DNA from: Tricholoma matsutake
Lineage: Eukaryota > Basidiomycota > Agaricomycetes > Agaricales > Tricholomataceae
Direction: 5' to 3'
Assembly: GCA_026075535.2 (NCBI GenBank)
Contig: AP026540.1
Span: forward strand, 10,664,001-10,728,000
Length of the DNA: 64,000 bases
Within the stretch, counting starts at the first letter, position 1, and each line of letters begins with the position of its first letter. A program made the translations under genes and the position numbers. The notes beneath the pieces are model-generated. The model searched no databases, had not been told where the DNA came from, and saw only the letters and a list, made by a program, of their open reading frames with translations. Shown here in pieces: positions 1 through 10,401 of this stretch.

Positions 1-620
1 TATGGCTAGTATGGTATGGCGTTGTGAATTGTGGAGTCAGCGGCGCTTCGTGAAGCTGCGGCTTGTGGGACTCTTGTGGGCATCCGTCTGCGTTTCTTCG
101 GCCCAAGATAAGCTTTCAGCCGCTTATGTTACTTTATTTGTAATTTCTGCTTCTGATATCTGAATGTGGTTCTCCTCTTTTTAATTTCTTTCGCTGTGCC
201 TTTTACGTGGTTGTACGAAACTTTAACAACCCTGGACTACTAGCCTGGACATCACTGTGGTACATATCTTATAGATGCATGATCCATAAATACTTCCGCG
301 GCCGCCCCCCATGAGATAGGTTATCATGATGCGCTGAATTCACAGTGCTTCCAAGGTACAAATGATTCATCCCATTCTTGCCCTGAAAGTTGCTTGCAGA
401 TTTAAGAAAAGCCGTTTGCAATTCACATGTACGTTATCTCTCCATTTCACGAGCAGCAAAGTCACGGTGAACATCGACCCTTGAGGGCCGAGGCTTCTGA
501 TCGAAAGCTTGATACTTCCACGACCTCTGCTATGTGTAAAACATACGAATAGCAAACGTACTGTACTTCATGTTCTAACCCAATGGAATGGTGGCAGAGG
601 ATCGAAAGGCAAAAGAAATC
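1..620. other. Left edge, no gene seen
   Basis: I see no convincing coding region here. Open frames are short and lack recognisable domains. The stretch probably contains the end or control region of a neighbouring gene outside the window, and the 3' flank of the minus-strand tRNA that follows. Confidence 0.4.
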
Positions 621-708
621 CTCTCTGCCTGGGAGTCGAACCCAGCTTTCGCGCGTACGAATTTATTTCATGACAGGCGCGTGTACTAAACCGATATACT
701 AGCAGAGA
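621..708 (-). tRNA. tRNA-Asp (anticodon GTC) with a 15-nt intron
   Basis: Decodes GAC/GAT. Read on the minus strand, the acceptor arm TCTCTGC pairs with GCAGAGA, leaving discriminator G. The D arm (GTA...TAC) contains an A-box-like TAGTATATCGG. The T arm is CTGGG/CCCAG with TTCGACT in the loop, and GGTTCGACTCC is a good B box. The anticodon stem is CGCGC/GCGCG. Between its arms lie 22 nt, that is a 7-nt loop CTGTCAC interrupted after the A at position 37 by a 15-nt intron, the canonical eukaryotic location. Removing it gives a 73-nt tRNA with the Asp anticodon GTC. CCA is not encoded, as expected for a nuclear gene. It is divergent from the COG8 gene to its right. Confidence 0.93.
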
Positions 709-935
709 ACTTAGAAGAAATTGACTTTCTCTGGTGAATATCTTGACCTAAACGTAGCTACAACGAAAACTTCAAAACTATATTCTTGTCACCAATTCAA
801 CATTGTATACGTTACGCTAAGTGAAAGTTCCTGTAAGATGTCTTGATACTACGAAGTAAAAGTGTTTGTAGATAGTTGAATTTGTATGTAGAGGCTATAG
901 TACAAATTTTCGATGTAAACGAGTTCGTGACCAGC

Positions 936-2885
936 ATGGACTCGGACGACCCCTTGGTGGACATTCTTTCCTCGTCGTCGTTGTCGTCGTCTTCCCAAGC
1001 TTATCTCTCTAAACTCACAACACTCCCGCTATCAGATCTTCTTACAGAGCCTACTACCCTCCAAACACAAGCTCATCATCTCACCTCAAGCCTCACTTCC
1101 CTTACACACACCTCCTACCCAACTTTCCTCGCTTTACATAGCACTACCAATGCTCTAACATCTTCCCTTGACTCTCTATCTTCTTCTCTTGACGCATTAC
1201 TCACTACCAGTCTACCTGCACTGGAAGAGTCGGCTACGGCATGGCACCAACGCGTAGACGCGGTGTTGCACGATAGAAGCAAGGCACGGGTTGTACTTGA
1301 ACAACACGATAAAATCAAAGATCTATTCGATATACCTCTGTTTATTGATACCTGCGTGCGGAATGGCTACTTCTCAGAAGCACTCTCTCTCGCAGACCAT
1401 GCAACGTCGCTGGCTTTGCGACCAGATGCCCCTCTTATACTGTCCTCGATACAGGCGGAGGTTCATCATTCCATTACCCAGATGCTACTGTCGCTTATTG
1501 CAACTCTCCATGAACCTAATCGAAAACTGCCAGCATTATGGAAAGCCGTCAATTTCCTCCGAAAAATGGACGCGTTTGGTTCGGGGAAGTTTCTACACGA
1601 TCCGTCCACACATGTGCATGGAGAGAATTCGAACTTCTTGACAGATGACACAGTGTCCAGCGAGGAGCAGCTTGCACTTGCCTTCCTTACTGGTCGTCTG
1701 ACTTGTCTCGCAGGAGCGTTTGAACCAATCGAACGCGATATTAATCGTCTCATTAACAATAACGCTCCAACTGCCCAAACATCTATCACCATAAGCGACA
1801 GTGGCAGTGAAACAACGACCATCGCTTCCCGTACAATGACGGACCGTGACAGGGAAGACGTAGCTCGATATCTGAAAAAGTACATCGACGTGTGGAGAGA
1901 GGGCGTATACGATATCATTACACAATACTCAACCATCTTCCTCGAAGAACAACCGCACTACCGTCAACAACCTTCGAAATCTCCTCCACCGCCCTCTCTC
2001 CCTCATCACCTACTTCCTACGCAATCCTCCGAGTTCCCTCAACCTCTTGCACAACCACAACCACCCACTCATTTCCTCCCACTCCTTACCTCGCATTTAC
2101 TCCAAAAACATCTCATTCCACTCCTCCACTCCTCCCTTCCACTCCTCCCACTTTCCCTCCTCACTCCCCTGCTCACACAACTCACGTACTGCGCCACCGC
2201 CTTTGCTCGCGTGGGGTTCGACTTCCGTGGGCTCTTGGGCGGTATGGTCGAGTCCGCCGTTCTATACAGCGTGGGCAGTGAAATAACAGACATCGGCGAC
2301 AAATGGGTTGTCCGGATAAAATCAGCAATGGGAGCCAACGTCGAAAACAAGGGAAAAGGACGTAAATTCTTCACTAAGCAACCCTCTGAGTGGTTGATTG
2401 TTCCCTCGCTTGTCGATTCGCTGACCGAACCACCACCATCTCCATCGGGACCAGCGCATATACCCCCACAGATCCTCGCGTCTTACCCGCCCCTTGCGGA
2501 ACACACTAACGCGATGCTCGGTGTGTTGAACTCCCTCCGATTGCTTGCTCCCCGTCGGATAATGTGCGAGTTGCGGGGAGTGCTGGAAGAGGCGCTGGGA
2601 AAGGGTGGGGAGGTGCTGTGTGAATATTTGGAGTGTATTTTGGGTGCGAATGTTGGTTTGAGGAAGGAGCCAAGTGGGGATCAGAGGAAAGATGAGGGGA
2701 AAGATAGTGAGACGGAGAGGAGGCTTGCAAAAATGGTGGGAGATGTGTACTTTCGTGTGTTTGTCCCGTTTTTGAAGCGGGCGCTTGTGGAGGGGGTATA
2801 TGGTGTGAAGGAACTTGATGAAGACGGCGAGATGAATGAGAGTCGGAGTGGAAATGGGAATGGGAAGCGGGATGTGGGAAGATAG
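936..2885 (+). CDS. COG8: Conserved oligomeric Golgi complex subunit 8 (Dor1-like)
   Basis: Subunit of the COG tethering complex, which captures intra-Golgi recycling vesicles at the cytosolic face of the Golgi. The frame is open without introns and gives about 649 residues, close to usual COG8 size. The N-terminal half has the Dor1 pattern: a helical Leu-rich segment (LSKLTTLPLSDLL), then an L..HDKIKDLFDIP segment, IDTCVRNGYFSEAL and LPALWKAVNFLRKM. The C-terminal half has LTYCATAFARVGFDFRGLL, also typical. A Pro-rich insert lies in the middle (around 1970-2090 nt) and the tail is charged and probably disordered. The reading frame extends upstream only through a TTG codon. The first ATG, at 936, gives MDSDDPLVDIL and is preferred. 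COG5 or another COG subunit is less likely because of the Dor1 segments. Confidence 0.85.
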   Translation: MDSDDPLVDILSSSSLSSSSQAYLSKLTTLPLSDLLTEPTTLQTQAHHLTSSLTSLTHTSYPTFLALHSTTNALTSSLDSLSSSLDALLTTSLPALEESATAWHQRVDAVLHDRSKARVVLEQHDKIKDLFDIPLFIDTCVRNGYFSEALSLADHATSLALRPDAPLILSSIQAEVHHSITQMLLSLIATLHEPNRKLPALWKAVNFLRKMDAFGSGKFLHDPSTHVHGENSNFLTDDTVSSEEQLALAFLTGRLTCLAGAFEPIERDINRLINNNAPTAQTSITISDSGSETTTIASRTMTDRDREDVARYLKKYIDVWREGVYDIITQYSTIFLEEQPHYRQQPSKSPPPPSLPHHLLPTQSSEFPQPLAQPQPPTHFLPLLTSHLLQKHLIPLLHSSLPLLPLSLLTPLLTQLTYCATAFARVGFDFRGLLGGMVESAVLYSVGSEITDIGDKWVVRIKSAMGANVENKGKGRKFFTKQPSEWLIVPSLVDSLTEPPPSPSGPAHIPPQILASYPPLAEHTNAMLGVLNSLRLLAPRRIMCELRGVLEEALGKGGEVLCEYLECILGANVGLRKEPSGDQRKDEGKDSETERRLAKMVGDVYFRVFVPFLKRALVEGVYGVKELDEDGEMNESRSGNGNGKRDVGR

Positions 2886-5622
2886 GGTACGATGGGCTAG
2901 GAGATATCTGTTGCTACTGGCCCGTTGAGATTCACGCGACGCGACGCGTCCTTTGCATACTTAGGTACGTGATGGCGAGCAAGAGCTTCCAGGTTAGAGT
3001 CTGTCACTGTCAGTGTCACTGAGCTGACGTTCTCTCACACCGATTAAAACCTCCTTGTCTTCTCGCACAGTATGTAGTCAAAATTGGGACCAGGTTCCAC
3101 GATGAAGCGTGCACATGTGCTCGGCATGGACACGCGGAGTCGGGGACACCGCGTGGTCTTTTCTCACTGAGTGTACACCTTCCGTTCTGTGTTTGGCATC
3201 TTGAAGTCGGTAAAGCTGGACTTGCCCAGAGTGCCCTTCTCATACATCTTTGGACTCGTACTGCCTCTCAGCATTCATGGATGCGCAAATATCAGCTGAT
3301 AGTCTTGCCGAGTTTCCGAGGACGAAGGATTCTAGAACCTTCAGGAAGTCGCTCGTGGGCACGTCGCCAGAAAATAACACCGCTGGGGACTTGACAATGC
3401 ACGTCATCGAGCTCGCTCCTGTAAATTCGCCGAATCCATTCCATTTCTCATAACTTCTCATAACTTCTCATAGCACACTCGGGTGCTGTACATGCCTTAG
3501 CTGCGTCGGGTGTTTACTTACAGGGTCGACGGTATTCATTCCCAGTGCTTCTTTGTCCCTTGCCGACCACGAGGGCCATTTGGATCCAACAATTAAGTAG
3601 ACTGCTTCAAATGTACGCGCTAGTTGAGTGGACGAAGGATAAACAGCTGGGGAAAGCCGACTGTTCAACCCAGCTATCATGGATTATGTAATAAGTGAAT
3701 GTCAATATTTTCGGTGACTCGCTCGGCACACGGAACGTAGTACCGACCGCAAGAATCTACCAGGAATTCCGAGAAGGACGTGAGCGTGGCCTCCTTCCTA
3801 TACTGATGGATCGTTAGTTAGCGTACGCCTGCAGGTCCTGCACGGTACTAAGGTAATCCCCAAGGTCAAGTACCACCTGGTTGCGGAAGCTGATTCATCG
3901 CTTCGCCTCCATTTGCCGGATAGCGTTGAGTTTCGTCCATGCCTGTGTGTATCTCATGATGGGAATGACATTGACATCGACAGAAGTGAACAATCATAGA
4001 TGAAGACAAAAGGGAACTTCCGGTTTTTTGAGATGATACTGGTACCTTGCAGTATTATTGTATGGCATGAAGCTCGGGCCGATGTCTAGCTATGTTCTGA
4101 ACATTTAAAAGGGTTAGCCGCACTTGTGCCTCTCATATCTGTCATTTAGGCTCACATATTGAGAGACTCTGCCCATAGATCTTTAACGGGAGATAGAGAT
4201 CGATCTGAGAGCATCATACCGCACTGGGCGTCTATGTCGTTCAGGGAACTAGTACGATGTGTCGCGGCATTTGCTGATGCAACCGGTTCTTCATTGCAAC
4301 TGCACTGCCCAAGATAGAGGTCACCCTGAACGAAGGCTTGCCCTTCGTCAGGAAAATAATACATGTGGCACCTAGGGCGCTGAATCGAGGGTAGAAAGCT
4401 TTCTCGAATGCACAGCGTAGAGAATTCTAGCCTCGTCCGCCTTCCATCCAGCTGCAAATAGCCGCTGTGCCACGACAGCGCTGCGCTCTGGCCGGGAAGT
4501 GCCGGGCAGTCGATTGCATAACGAATCCTCTTGGCGATAATCACGGACTACGTTTTCTCCAGATTACTTACTTCGGGAGCTTGGAAAAAAAATATAAAAA
4601 TGTGGACACGCTGCGTGGTGAAAGTTAAGTCAGACTTCAATGCATGGGGAGAGTTCGGAGAGAAATAAGGAGTCAAATGCAGAAGGCCTAGATCTTCGAG
4701 ACACTGTTCTACTACGAACCCACTAGGCGTGGCATAGTTCGCCTCAAGGCCGCGACTCGGAGAGCATCTTCAAAGTGATATGAGTATCTGCAGTCTGGCA
4801 GGAGGTTCATTGACTCGCATCCGCAACTTAGTTACTTACTATAACCATTATAATTCTTACGTCGAGCTTTTTCTCGGGATTGCAAGATCGAGTCTAATCT
4901 GATCTAAGCTGTCAGTCATGAGGTGAACGCAAAAAGATGGGAAGTGAACCCACTGCGGATGAACTATTCAGTTGGCTATGTCATCGAACTTCGCAGATGT
5001 CTGTAAGCGCTAAGATGGAAGCTTGAGTTGGATTTCGGGCTTCCAAAAACGACAATTACGAGGTGGAAGCTCAGCCACATGTTGCCATTGTAACAATCCG
5101 AACAATATTAATTTCCGATAATTCCGAGGCTTTCTTCATGCAAAGAGACTTCGCCAGCCTTCCCCCGCTGGAGACGACGACAGGCAAATAGAGATGGTGA
5201 AATCAAGTGTATGGGATCGGACGACGGACGGTCTTGACACTGAACGAGAAAGATACCAAGAAACGCTGTCATGGTCTGAGCCGGAACGGTATACATGTTA
5301 ACCATCCAGAACTCGCTTTCTTTTTTTTCTGGAATAAATCATCTCTAAGAGTCATCAAACCCAGCGCGCGTCTCGAATTTTTGCAACTGGCAAGGAAGAA
5401 GAAAGAGGAAGAAAAGGAAACCAGGGAATTGGAAATTCGCACGGTCAATGTAAGTTGACGGCGTCCATTCCGCGCATCTTAGATCTTGCTGGCCATCCGG
5501 TGAGGTCAACCGCGGTCGTGCCCTTCGTTTCTGTATTTATATCGGCCACAGCCTGGTGCTGAGACCCCTCTGAACTGTCCTTATATCTTGCGTGACACCT
5601 GTTTTGTCGCCTCCTACTTTGA
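2886..5622. other. 2.7 kb between COG8 and the F-box gene
   Basis: No long intact coding region. The right part (about 5500-5620) is presumably the promoter of the F-box gene. The middle holds several medium minus-strand open frames that may be exons of one gene (entered separately). I see no transposon ends or repeats here, so it looks like host sequence. Confidence 0.4.
3240..4544 (-). pseudogene. Possible intron-rich or decayed gene, function unknown
   Basis: On the minus strand one good splice pair is visible. An exon ending ...ALGMNTVDP is followed by GTAAGT, and about 100 nt later TTTACAG precedes GASSMTCIVKSPAVLF..., which stays open to a stop at 3240. Upstream, the 4152-4544 frame (130 aa, Cys-rich middle) and pieces around 3850-4080 (for example PSFMPYNNTARYQYH) look protein-like but are separated by stops, so either several small exons or decay is needed. 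I do not recognise the protein. Exon boundaries other than the one intron are not resolved. Confidence 0.25.
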
Positions 5623-7013
5623 ATGGGGTTCTTTGATGATGTTTTATCGATACGCTCCCATCCTCTTCTCCCTCATTTGCCATCGCGTCGAAAGGTCGAA
5701 CACGATGTATCATTTGATTTCACGACTTGCAATCTTCAACAAAAAATGCCGTTGATCTCTCCGCCCCGCTTTCTGGCCCCCGCTGTTCCCTTGCCATCGG
5801 AACTCGTGTTTTCCATAATCGAGTTCGCATGCTTCGATGGTTTTAAGCTCGACGAGAGTCTGCTACGGCACTGTGCTCTTGTTTGCAGGGCGTGGTCGTA
5901 TCCGTCTCAGAAATTGCTGTTCGGCAGAGTCACGCTGCGAACACGGACAGCATACGTCTCGTTTCGTGCAGCAGTTATCCGATCAACGAAACGCGGGCGA
6001 ATGCTCGGAGATGCCGTCATTCGCCTGAAGGCTATTCTAGACCATAACCATCGTGACGGCCTTTCCCAACATTCATTTGGCGACGCGTTCACTATGTGTC
6101 CGAACTTGCATGAGCTAAATCTTGCTCTATACGGTTGCGCTGCACCTGGGGAAGACAAGCTTGGCGTTCCTAACATTGAACGTATGCGGCGGCCTGCCCC
6201 AACGTTCGATGATCACACACTGTTGCTTCTGAAATCAGGCCCCAAGATCACAGCACTTCATTTCAGTAATTGGTCAGAGAACCAGTACTCCTTCACACAA
6301 CTTTTAACTGTTTGGCCAACTCTCAAGTCTCTCGTCATCAGCGGAACTACACCTCATACACCATCTTCTATTGCCGAGCCACTCGCGTGTTCCTTGGAAC
6401 AACTGCGGATGAACTTTCAGACATCTCCTTCCATTGATTTCATGAACTGGCTTCTACACAACTCTTCCACCACTCTTCGTGTTCTCGAATTCGACAGAGA
6501 GCCTTCTGCTCATTTTCTGGACTACCTTGTGGATGCACATGGCTCAGGCCTCCATTCTCTCTCCATTCCGTCATGTCTTTCACACCACCACGCTCTTGCC
6601 GTCCAGAAATGTCCGCAGCTCAGAGAGTTTTGCATCGAGAATCTTACTACAGGCATAAAGATTTGCAGGAAGATATTTGGGACATTGGAACATATTGCAC
6701 TAGGATTGGACCGGAATACCATTTTACAACCCATCATTGAGACAGTCAGATCGAGCGACACGCTCAAGGTGGTCACCGTAAATGTTTGGCATGGCGGTGA
6801 TCAACACCCTCAATACTCTACCCTCAAGGTTGCTTGTGCATATCGAGGAGTTGAGTTGAGGATCACGAAGGACATCCAAGTGTTCCGTCTCATGATGGTA
6901 TGTTCATTCTACCGTACCTCACGTCGGATTTCGTCTGACAGATTGTTCTCAAATACCAGAGAGGTGACCCTCAAGTTTGTCCCAAAAATTTCCCTCGCAC
7001 CATGTCATCTTGA
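5623..7013 (+). CDS. F-box-like protein
   Basis: Probably a substrate adaptor of an SCF-type ubiquitin ligase. F-box-like genes are numerous in basidiomycetes. The ATG at 5623 is followed by a 57-residue leader, then the F-box-like segment LPSELVFSIIEFACFD...LRHCALVCRAWSYPSQKLLF (residues about 57-100). The rest has Leu-spaced segments resembling degenerate leucine-rich repeats, such as LKSLVISGTTP. A second in-frame ATG at 5746 could also be the start. Near the 3' end, GTATGTTC at 6898 and TCTGACAG ending at 6941 make a 44-nt phase-0 intron. If it is spliced, the protein ends at a TGA at 7011-7013 (449 residues). If it is retained, the frame runs to 7038 with a different tail. I chose the spliced form because the splice signals are good. 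The substrate cannot be inferred. Confidence 0.72.
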
Positions 7014-7878
7014 TAACCCCCGCGTCGTGCATTCATAGGCACGCACAAGTTCATTACTAGCCAGCTTCTTGGAAGGTACCCTGCCTAACACAATGGCGAG
7101 GTTACATACGTATCCAAGTTCTCATTGCTTCGTGTAATTTCCAAGTATTTTTATAATTAGTTAAACCTGTAATGATTTGTATCTCTCACTTGTGCTAGAG
7201 AACCGACTTCGAGTTCTGCTTGGGAGGGTTCTCAGAGATGTGGTGGACTCGGAGATCGCGCAAGTTCCATGTGATTGCTAGAAGACTTTTACATAGGCAG
7301 GCCTTGGGCAGACCAGGTCTGGAGCAGTCGGAAGGATTTATGTCAATCGCGGGTCGCTGTGTCCAAGCTGTGTCTGACCCTCATGTCATATCTACGACTA
7401 GGTTACTAGATAGTTTTGATATCAGAACTATGACGTGACGTGGGCCGTTTTCATTAACTTCTTCCCACAACTCCTAGATTGTTTAGACACAGGTCAAAGG
7501 CATAGAGGACTCACAGGAATGCCAAGACCTGCCATGCCCTTATGGCCTCCACCACTGGAGTGAAATCTTCCAACAGAGAGATAGTTGACTGACAGATAGG
7601 TAAGCTACAATGTACCGAATAATACGGTCTATTGAACACATAGTACAGTGTATCAAATGATACAGCACTGTGGACCTAGCACAATATGATTTTCAGCCAT
7701 TTAAATTTGGAAATGTGAATTTCCTAACATAAATGGCTGAATTCAGGGTGGATGAATTTGGGATGAATTTTCATCCCAAATATTTCAGCCATCCAAGGGA
7801 TGGAGTTCATATGTGTTACATTACAAAATATTCTTAACCTAATGGGATGAATTTTCATTTTACAAGGGGATGAAATAC
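7014..7878. repeat. Gene-to-repeat transition with palindromes (left part of element E0?)
   Basis: Up to about 7690 I see nothing definite; a 72-aa open frame at 7220-7438 has no recognisable motif. From 7692 the sequence becomes palindromic. An 11-nt pair TTCAGCCATTT / AAATGGCTGAA (about 7692-7741) encloses GGAAAT...ATTTCC. At 7756-7781 lies a perfect palindrome with 12-nt arms (ATTTGGGATGAA, 2-nt spacer, TTCATCCCAAAT). GGGATGAA recurs at about 7841 and 7868. The same short word and its complement recur at 17420-17620, which suggests that both are subterminal parts of one old element interrupted by later insertions. Confidence 0.45.
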
Positions 7879-8100
7879 CAGACTCCAACCCATTCGCTAA
7901 AGGAAATAGGTCCACGAGACATTATCTTATGAGTTTGTACATGTTTGTTTTGAACCTTAATATTTGGACAATTTCCTATAGCGACTGCCAAAACTTGCTG
8001 TGGCGGTAGACACATGTTTGGCTCTGGTGGCACAAATCTTGAAATCTCACCGACCGTGACAGCATCATGGGTCTTGTTTGGTTCTCGGAGCGGAACAGCA
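7879..8100 (+). repeat. Left terminal inverted repeat of the Pack-MULE-like element
   Basis: 222 bp from CAGACTCC to GGAACAGCA. It pairs with 9063-9280 on the opposite strand. Differences visible by eye include cacgag/catgag, a short indel near the CCGACCGTGA segment, and ctcggag/ctcagag. The close similarity indicates a fairly recent insertion. Confidence 0.85.
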
Positions 8101-8146
8101 GCCCGAACGATAACTTTTTAAAAATATCTGACCATACAGCTCGAAA

Positions 8147-8900
8147 ATGCCAGCTCGATCAAAGCCAATCAAGCATATGATGCCGGAGAGTGATGAGCAG
8201 GTACAGAGAGAAGTGGAGGAGAGAACAGGAACTCGACCATGTATATGGCAAATAAAAGTTGTGCGCAAAGTCCTGAAAGGTAACGACGTCATTACAATCG
8301 CAGCAACTGGATCTGGAAAAACATTCACATACTGGATGGTACTGCTCTATGTCGAGCACAGTATTGTACTCCTTGTCACACCATTGAAGTTACTGGGAAC
8401 ACAGTTTGTCGATGTGCTCACCAGGAATCACCTTAAAGCTGTCTCGATGATGGCTGCTAATGCAACAAATGCACTGTTCAAGGTATGTTAGCTTTCGTCA
8501 GATAGAAGATCATAGCAGCTGATAGTACACTTACAGGAGGTTGCAGCAGGGATATACCAGCTAATCATTGTCAGTCCAGAGTTGCTGCTAAATGACAAGA
8601 GATTCGAGTTACTATGGGCAAAGAAACAATTTACGGACAAGATTGTAAACTTTGTTCTCGACGAGGCTCATGTTGTTAAGGAATACATTTAGAACAGATT
8701 ACCTGAAGATCGGCCCCATTCGATATCTATTCCCGTGAATGATTGGTTTCCATCTTGGTTCTGCAATGATTGGGCCAAGTCTTGTTCCCGAATTGGTGAA
8801 CAATCTACATCTGCGGATAGATGATCTATCAGTGATGGCGGCCATGCCTGACATCACAGCTTCGCAATGTCTCCAAGGCCATGTCATATAGTGACATGCC
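8147..8900 (+). pseudogene. RecQ-type DEAH helicase fragment captured inside the element
   Basis: ATG at 8147 opens 112 codons containing the Q-motif region (TRPCIWQIKVVRKVLKG) and Walker A (AATGSGKT). GTATGT at 8483 and TTACAG ending at 8536 bound a 54-nt phase-0 intron. Exon 2 continues with IIVSPELLLNDKRFELLW and the DEAH box (FVLDEAHVV) and stops at 8690-8692. Just after, in another frame, RTDYLKIGPIRYLFP and PSLVPELVNNLHLRIDD match the next segment of RecQ-like helicases, with a further stop. So the helicase is frameshifted, broken and truncated before motifs IV-VI and cannot be active. Keeping an intron shows that capture was at DNA level, not via mRNA. Confidence 0.8.
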
Positions 8901-9062
8901 ATGTGCATTGGTAAGAGCATCAAGTATTTGATCAAGCAGTTTTCGGTCCATTGTGGAGGATGGTAAATAGTATCTATGTGGCATATAACTTATTTACATG
9001 ACTCAAACATGACTTGGACACAATGCACAATGAGATTACTGTAACACGACTAAAACACAACT

Positions 9063-9280
9063 TGCTGTTCCGCTCTGAGAACCAAACAAGACCACGCCAT
9101 CACGGTCGGTGAGATTTCAAGATTTGTGCCACCAGAGCCAAACATGCATCTACTGCCACAGCAAGTTTTGGCAGTCGCTATAGGAAATTGTCCAAATATT
9201 AAGGTTCAAAACAAACATGTACAAACTCATAAGATAATGTCTCATGGACCTATTTCCTTTAGCGAATGGGTTGGAGTCTG
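9063..9280 (-). repeat. Right terminal inverted repeat of the Pack-MULE-like element
   Basis: 218 bp, the inverted copy of 7879-8100. It ends in GGAGTCTG at 9273-9280, directly followed by the second copy of the 9-bp duplication. Confidence 0.85.
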
Positions 9281-9840
9281 ATGAAATACAGGGGATAATT
9301 TTAATCCAAGATGCGGGTATGGATTTGCAACCATCTTAATGTGTGAATTTTCATCAAACTTTTCAACAATTTATGGGATAGTGTTTCCTGCCACAGAGGT
9401 GTGAATAACAGGGTGTGTTTTCAGCCTGAAATAAAATACAAATTTCATACTATTTTAGTAGGTGTTATTGTTATTGTTTTCAGTCAGAATGAGAGGATAC
9501 TTTTCACACTTCAGGATTACAAGTGTTAAGAGAATTTTTTTCATCCCCCAAAAGGGGATTTTTCATTTGTGTTGTAATTGTTTTACTGACAAGTCATTTG
9601 CAGCCCACCCTCAACACATCACATGATGAATGTTGAACATCATGTCACATCAACATCAACCATAACTACCATGCCGCCATCTCACCTCACCACGACCACC
9701 ACCATCGATGATGACAACATCCCCCCTCTCTCCTCTCTCTTCCCATGACCCCAATGCCATCAACGCTGACTCCCACGACAACAAACACAACACCGGCAAC
9801 ATCACCTGTGGCCACAAATGAGCCACCTCACTCACAATGC

Positions 9841-9870
9841 AGCCCAAACGACGTGAATCGTCGTTTGGGC
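9841..9870. repeat. Perfect 12-bp hairpin just before an intron-like 5' splice site
   Basis: Arms GCCCAAACGACG and CGTCGTTTGGGC with loop TGAAT, lying 5 nt before a GTAAGT (9875). A related but degraded arrangement (ACGATA...TATCGT, then CATTTGGGGC) precedes the GTAAGT at 16774. CCAAATGATG...TTGTTTGG precedes the intron-like module at 52941. Confidence 0.75.
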
Positions 9871-9874
9871 CATA

Positions 9875-10149
9875 GTAAGTTTTTTTCTTCTATAATTCAT
9901 GTTCATTTTACTAACTAAACTATTACTTTATGTTTAGAAAAAATGAGGCCTACAATGCACGACGGGAACAACGGGAATGACAAATGACAAACGGGAGGGG
10001 TGGAGACAGGCGACGACGACGATGACGGTGACAGTGATGGAAGATGGGATGGCAGCGGGAGGCCCATATAGCGGGACCCACCAGGTAAGTACACCACCCC
10101 TCATTTACCCGCCATGTCATGCTGATGACACCCCCACCTCCTTCCCCAG
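9875..10149 (+). other. Two intron-like modules in E0
   Basis: Module 1 (9875-9937): GTAAGT, a T-rich tract, a perfect TACTAAC branch-point word at 9909-9915, and TTTAG. Module 2 (10085-10149): GTAAGT, CTGAT, and a pyrimidine tract ending CCCCAG. The sequence between them is low-complexity G/A-rich (GACGACGACGATGACGG). Homologous modules lie at 16774-16840 and 16977-17040. They look like genuine spliceosomal introns in a non-coding or low-complexity transcript. Confidence 0.6.
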
Positions 10150-10186
10150 AGCTCGACAATGACATCCGAGAAACATCTGCCCCATG

Positions 10187-10310
10187 CCCATGAGCGATTG
10201 CTTGTGGGGTGGATCACAGGTGCTCACCGCCAACACCATCCATGCCCCACACCACACCGCTGCAGACGACATGGCACCCGCCCCCATGCCTACGAGCAAC
10301 TGCTCATAGG
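10187..10310. repeat. Dispersed GAGC palindrome, copies a and b
   Basis: Copy a: CCCATGAGC (10187-10195) pairs with GCTTGTGGG (10200-10208) with two G-T pairs. Copy b: CCTACGAGCA (10289-10298) pairs with TGCTCATAGG (10301-10310) with one mismatch. Copy a is followed by GTGGATCACAGG, copy b by GTGGGATCACAGG. See the finding on this family. Confidence 0.8.
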
Positions 10311-10401
10311 GTGGGATCACAGGTGCAGCCTGTCTACGATGACAGGGCGAGGAGGGGACAACACTGCCAGCACCAGCACCAGCAGGATGACAACGGGACG
10401 C

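Larger units (their letters stand above)
7879..9280. mobile_element. Mutator/Pack-MULE-like element, 1402 bp, 9-bp duplication
   Basis: Two long inverted repeats (7879-8100 and 9063-9280) begin with CAGACTCCAACCC at both ends and differ at only a handful of positions. They are flanked by an exact direct repeat ATGAAATAC (7870-7878 and 9281-9289), i.e. a 9-bp target duplication. Long terminal inverted repeats plus a 9-bp duplication are the hallmark of Mutator-like elements. No transposase is present. The interior holds a fragment of a RecQ-type helicase gene with an intron, so the element is non-autonomous and of Pack-MULE type. It sits inside the palindromic E0 sequence, whose GGGATGAAATAC target is restored when the element and one duplication are removed. 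Another superfamily with 9-bp duplications cannot be excluded. Confidence 0.8.
9281..10396. mobile_element. Left interior of old palindrome-rich element E0
   Basis: No protein gene is recognised. After the Pack-MULE target come A/T-rich lines with TTTCATCCCCC. From about 9600 there is C/A-rich low-complexity DNA (CCACC, GACAAC and GATGAC words). Two intron-like modules and two copies of the dispersed GAGCA/TGCTC palindrome follow. The stretch runs into the GACGC target of Gypsy-1 and continues at 16449, so it and 16449-17340 were one sequence before that insertion. Confidence 0.5.

Noticed and set aside
876..935. A 20-codon upstream extension of the COG8 frame
   Set aside because: It opens with TTG, not ATG, and adds nothing that looks like the family. 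The ATG at 936 is the better start.
5207..5458. 83-codon open frame upstream of the F-box gene
   Set aside because: No domain, low-complexity Lys/Glu end, and located where the promoter and leader of the F-box gene should be.
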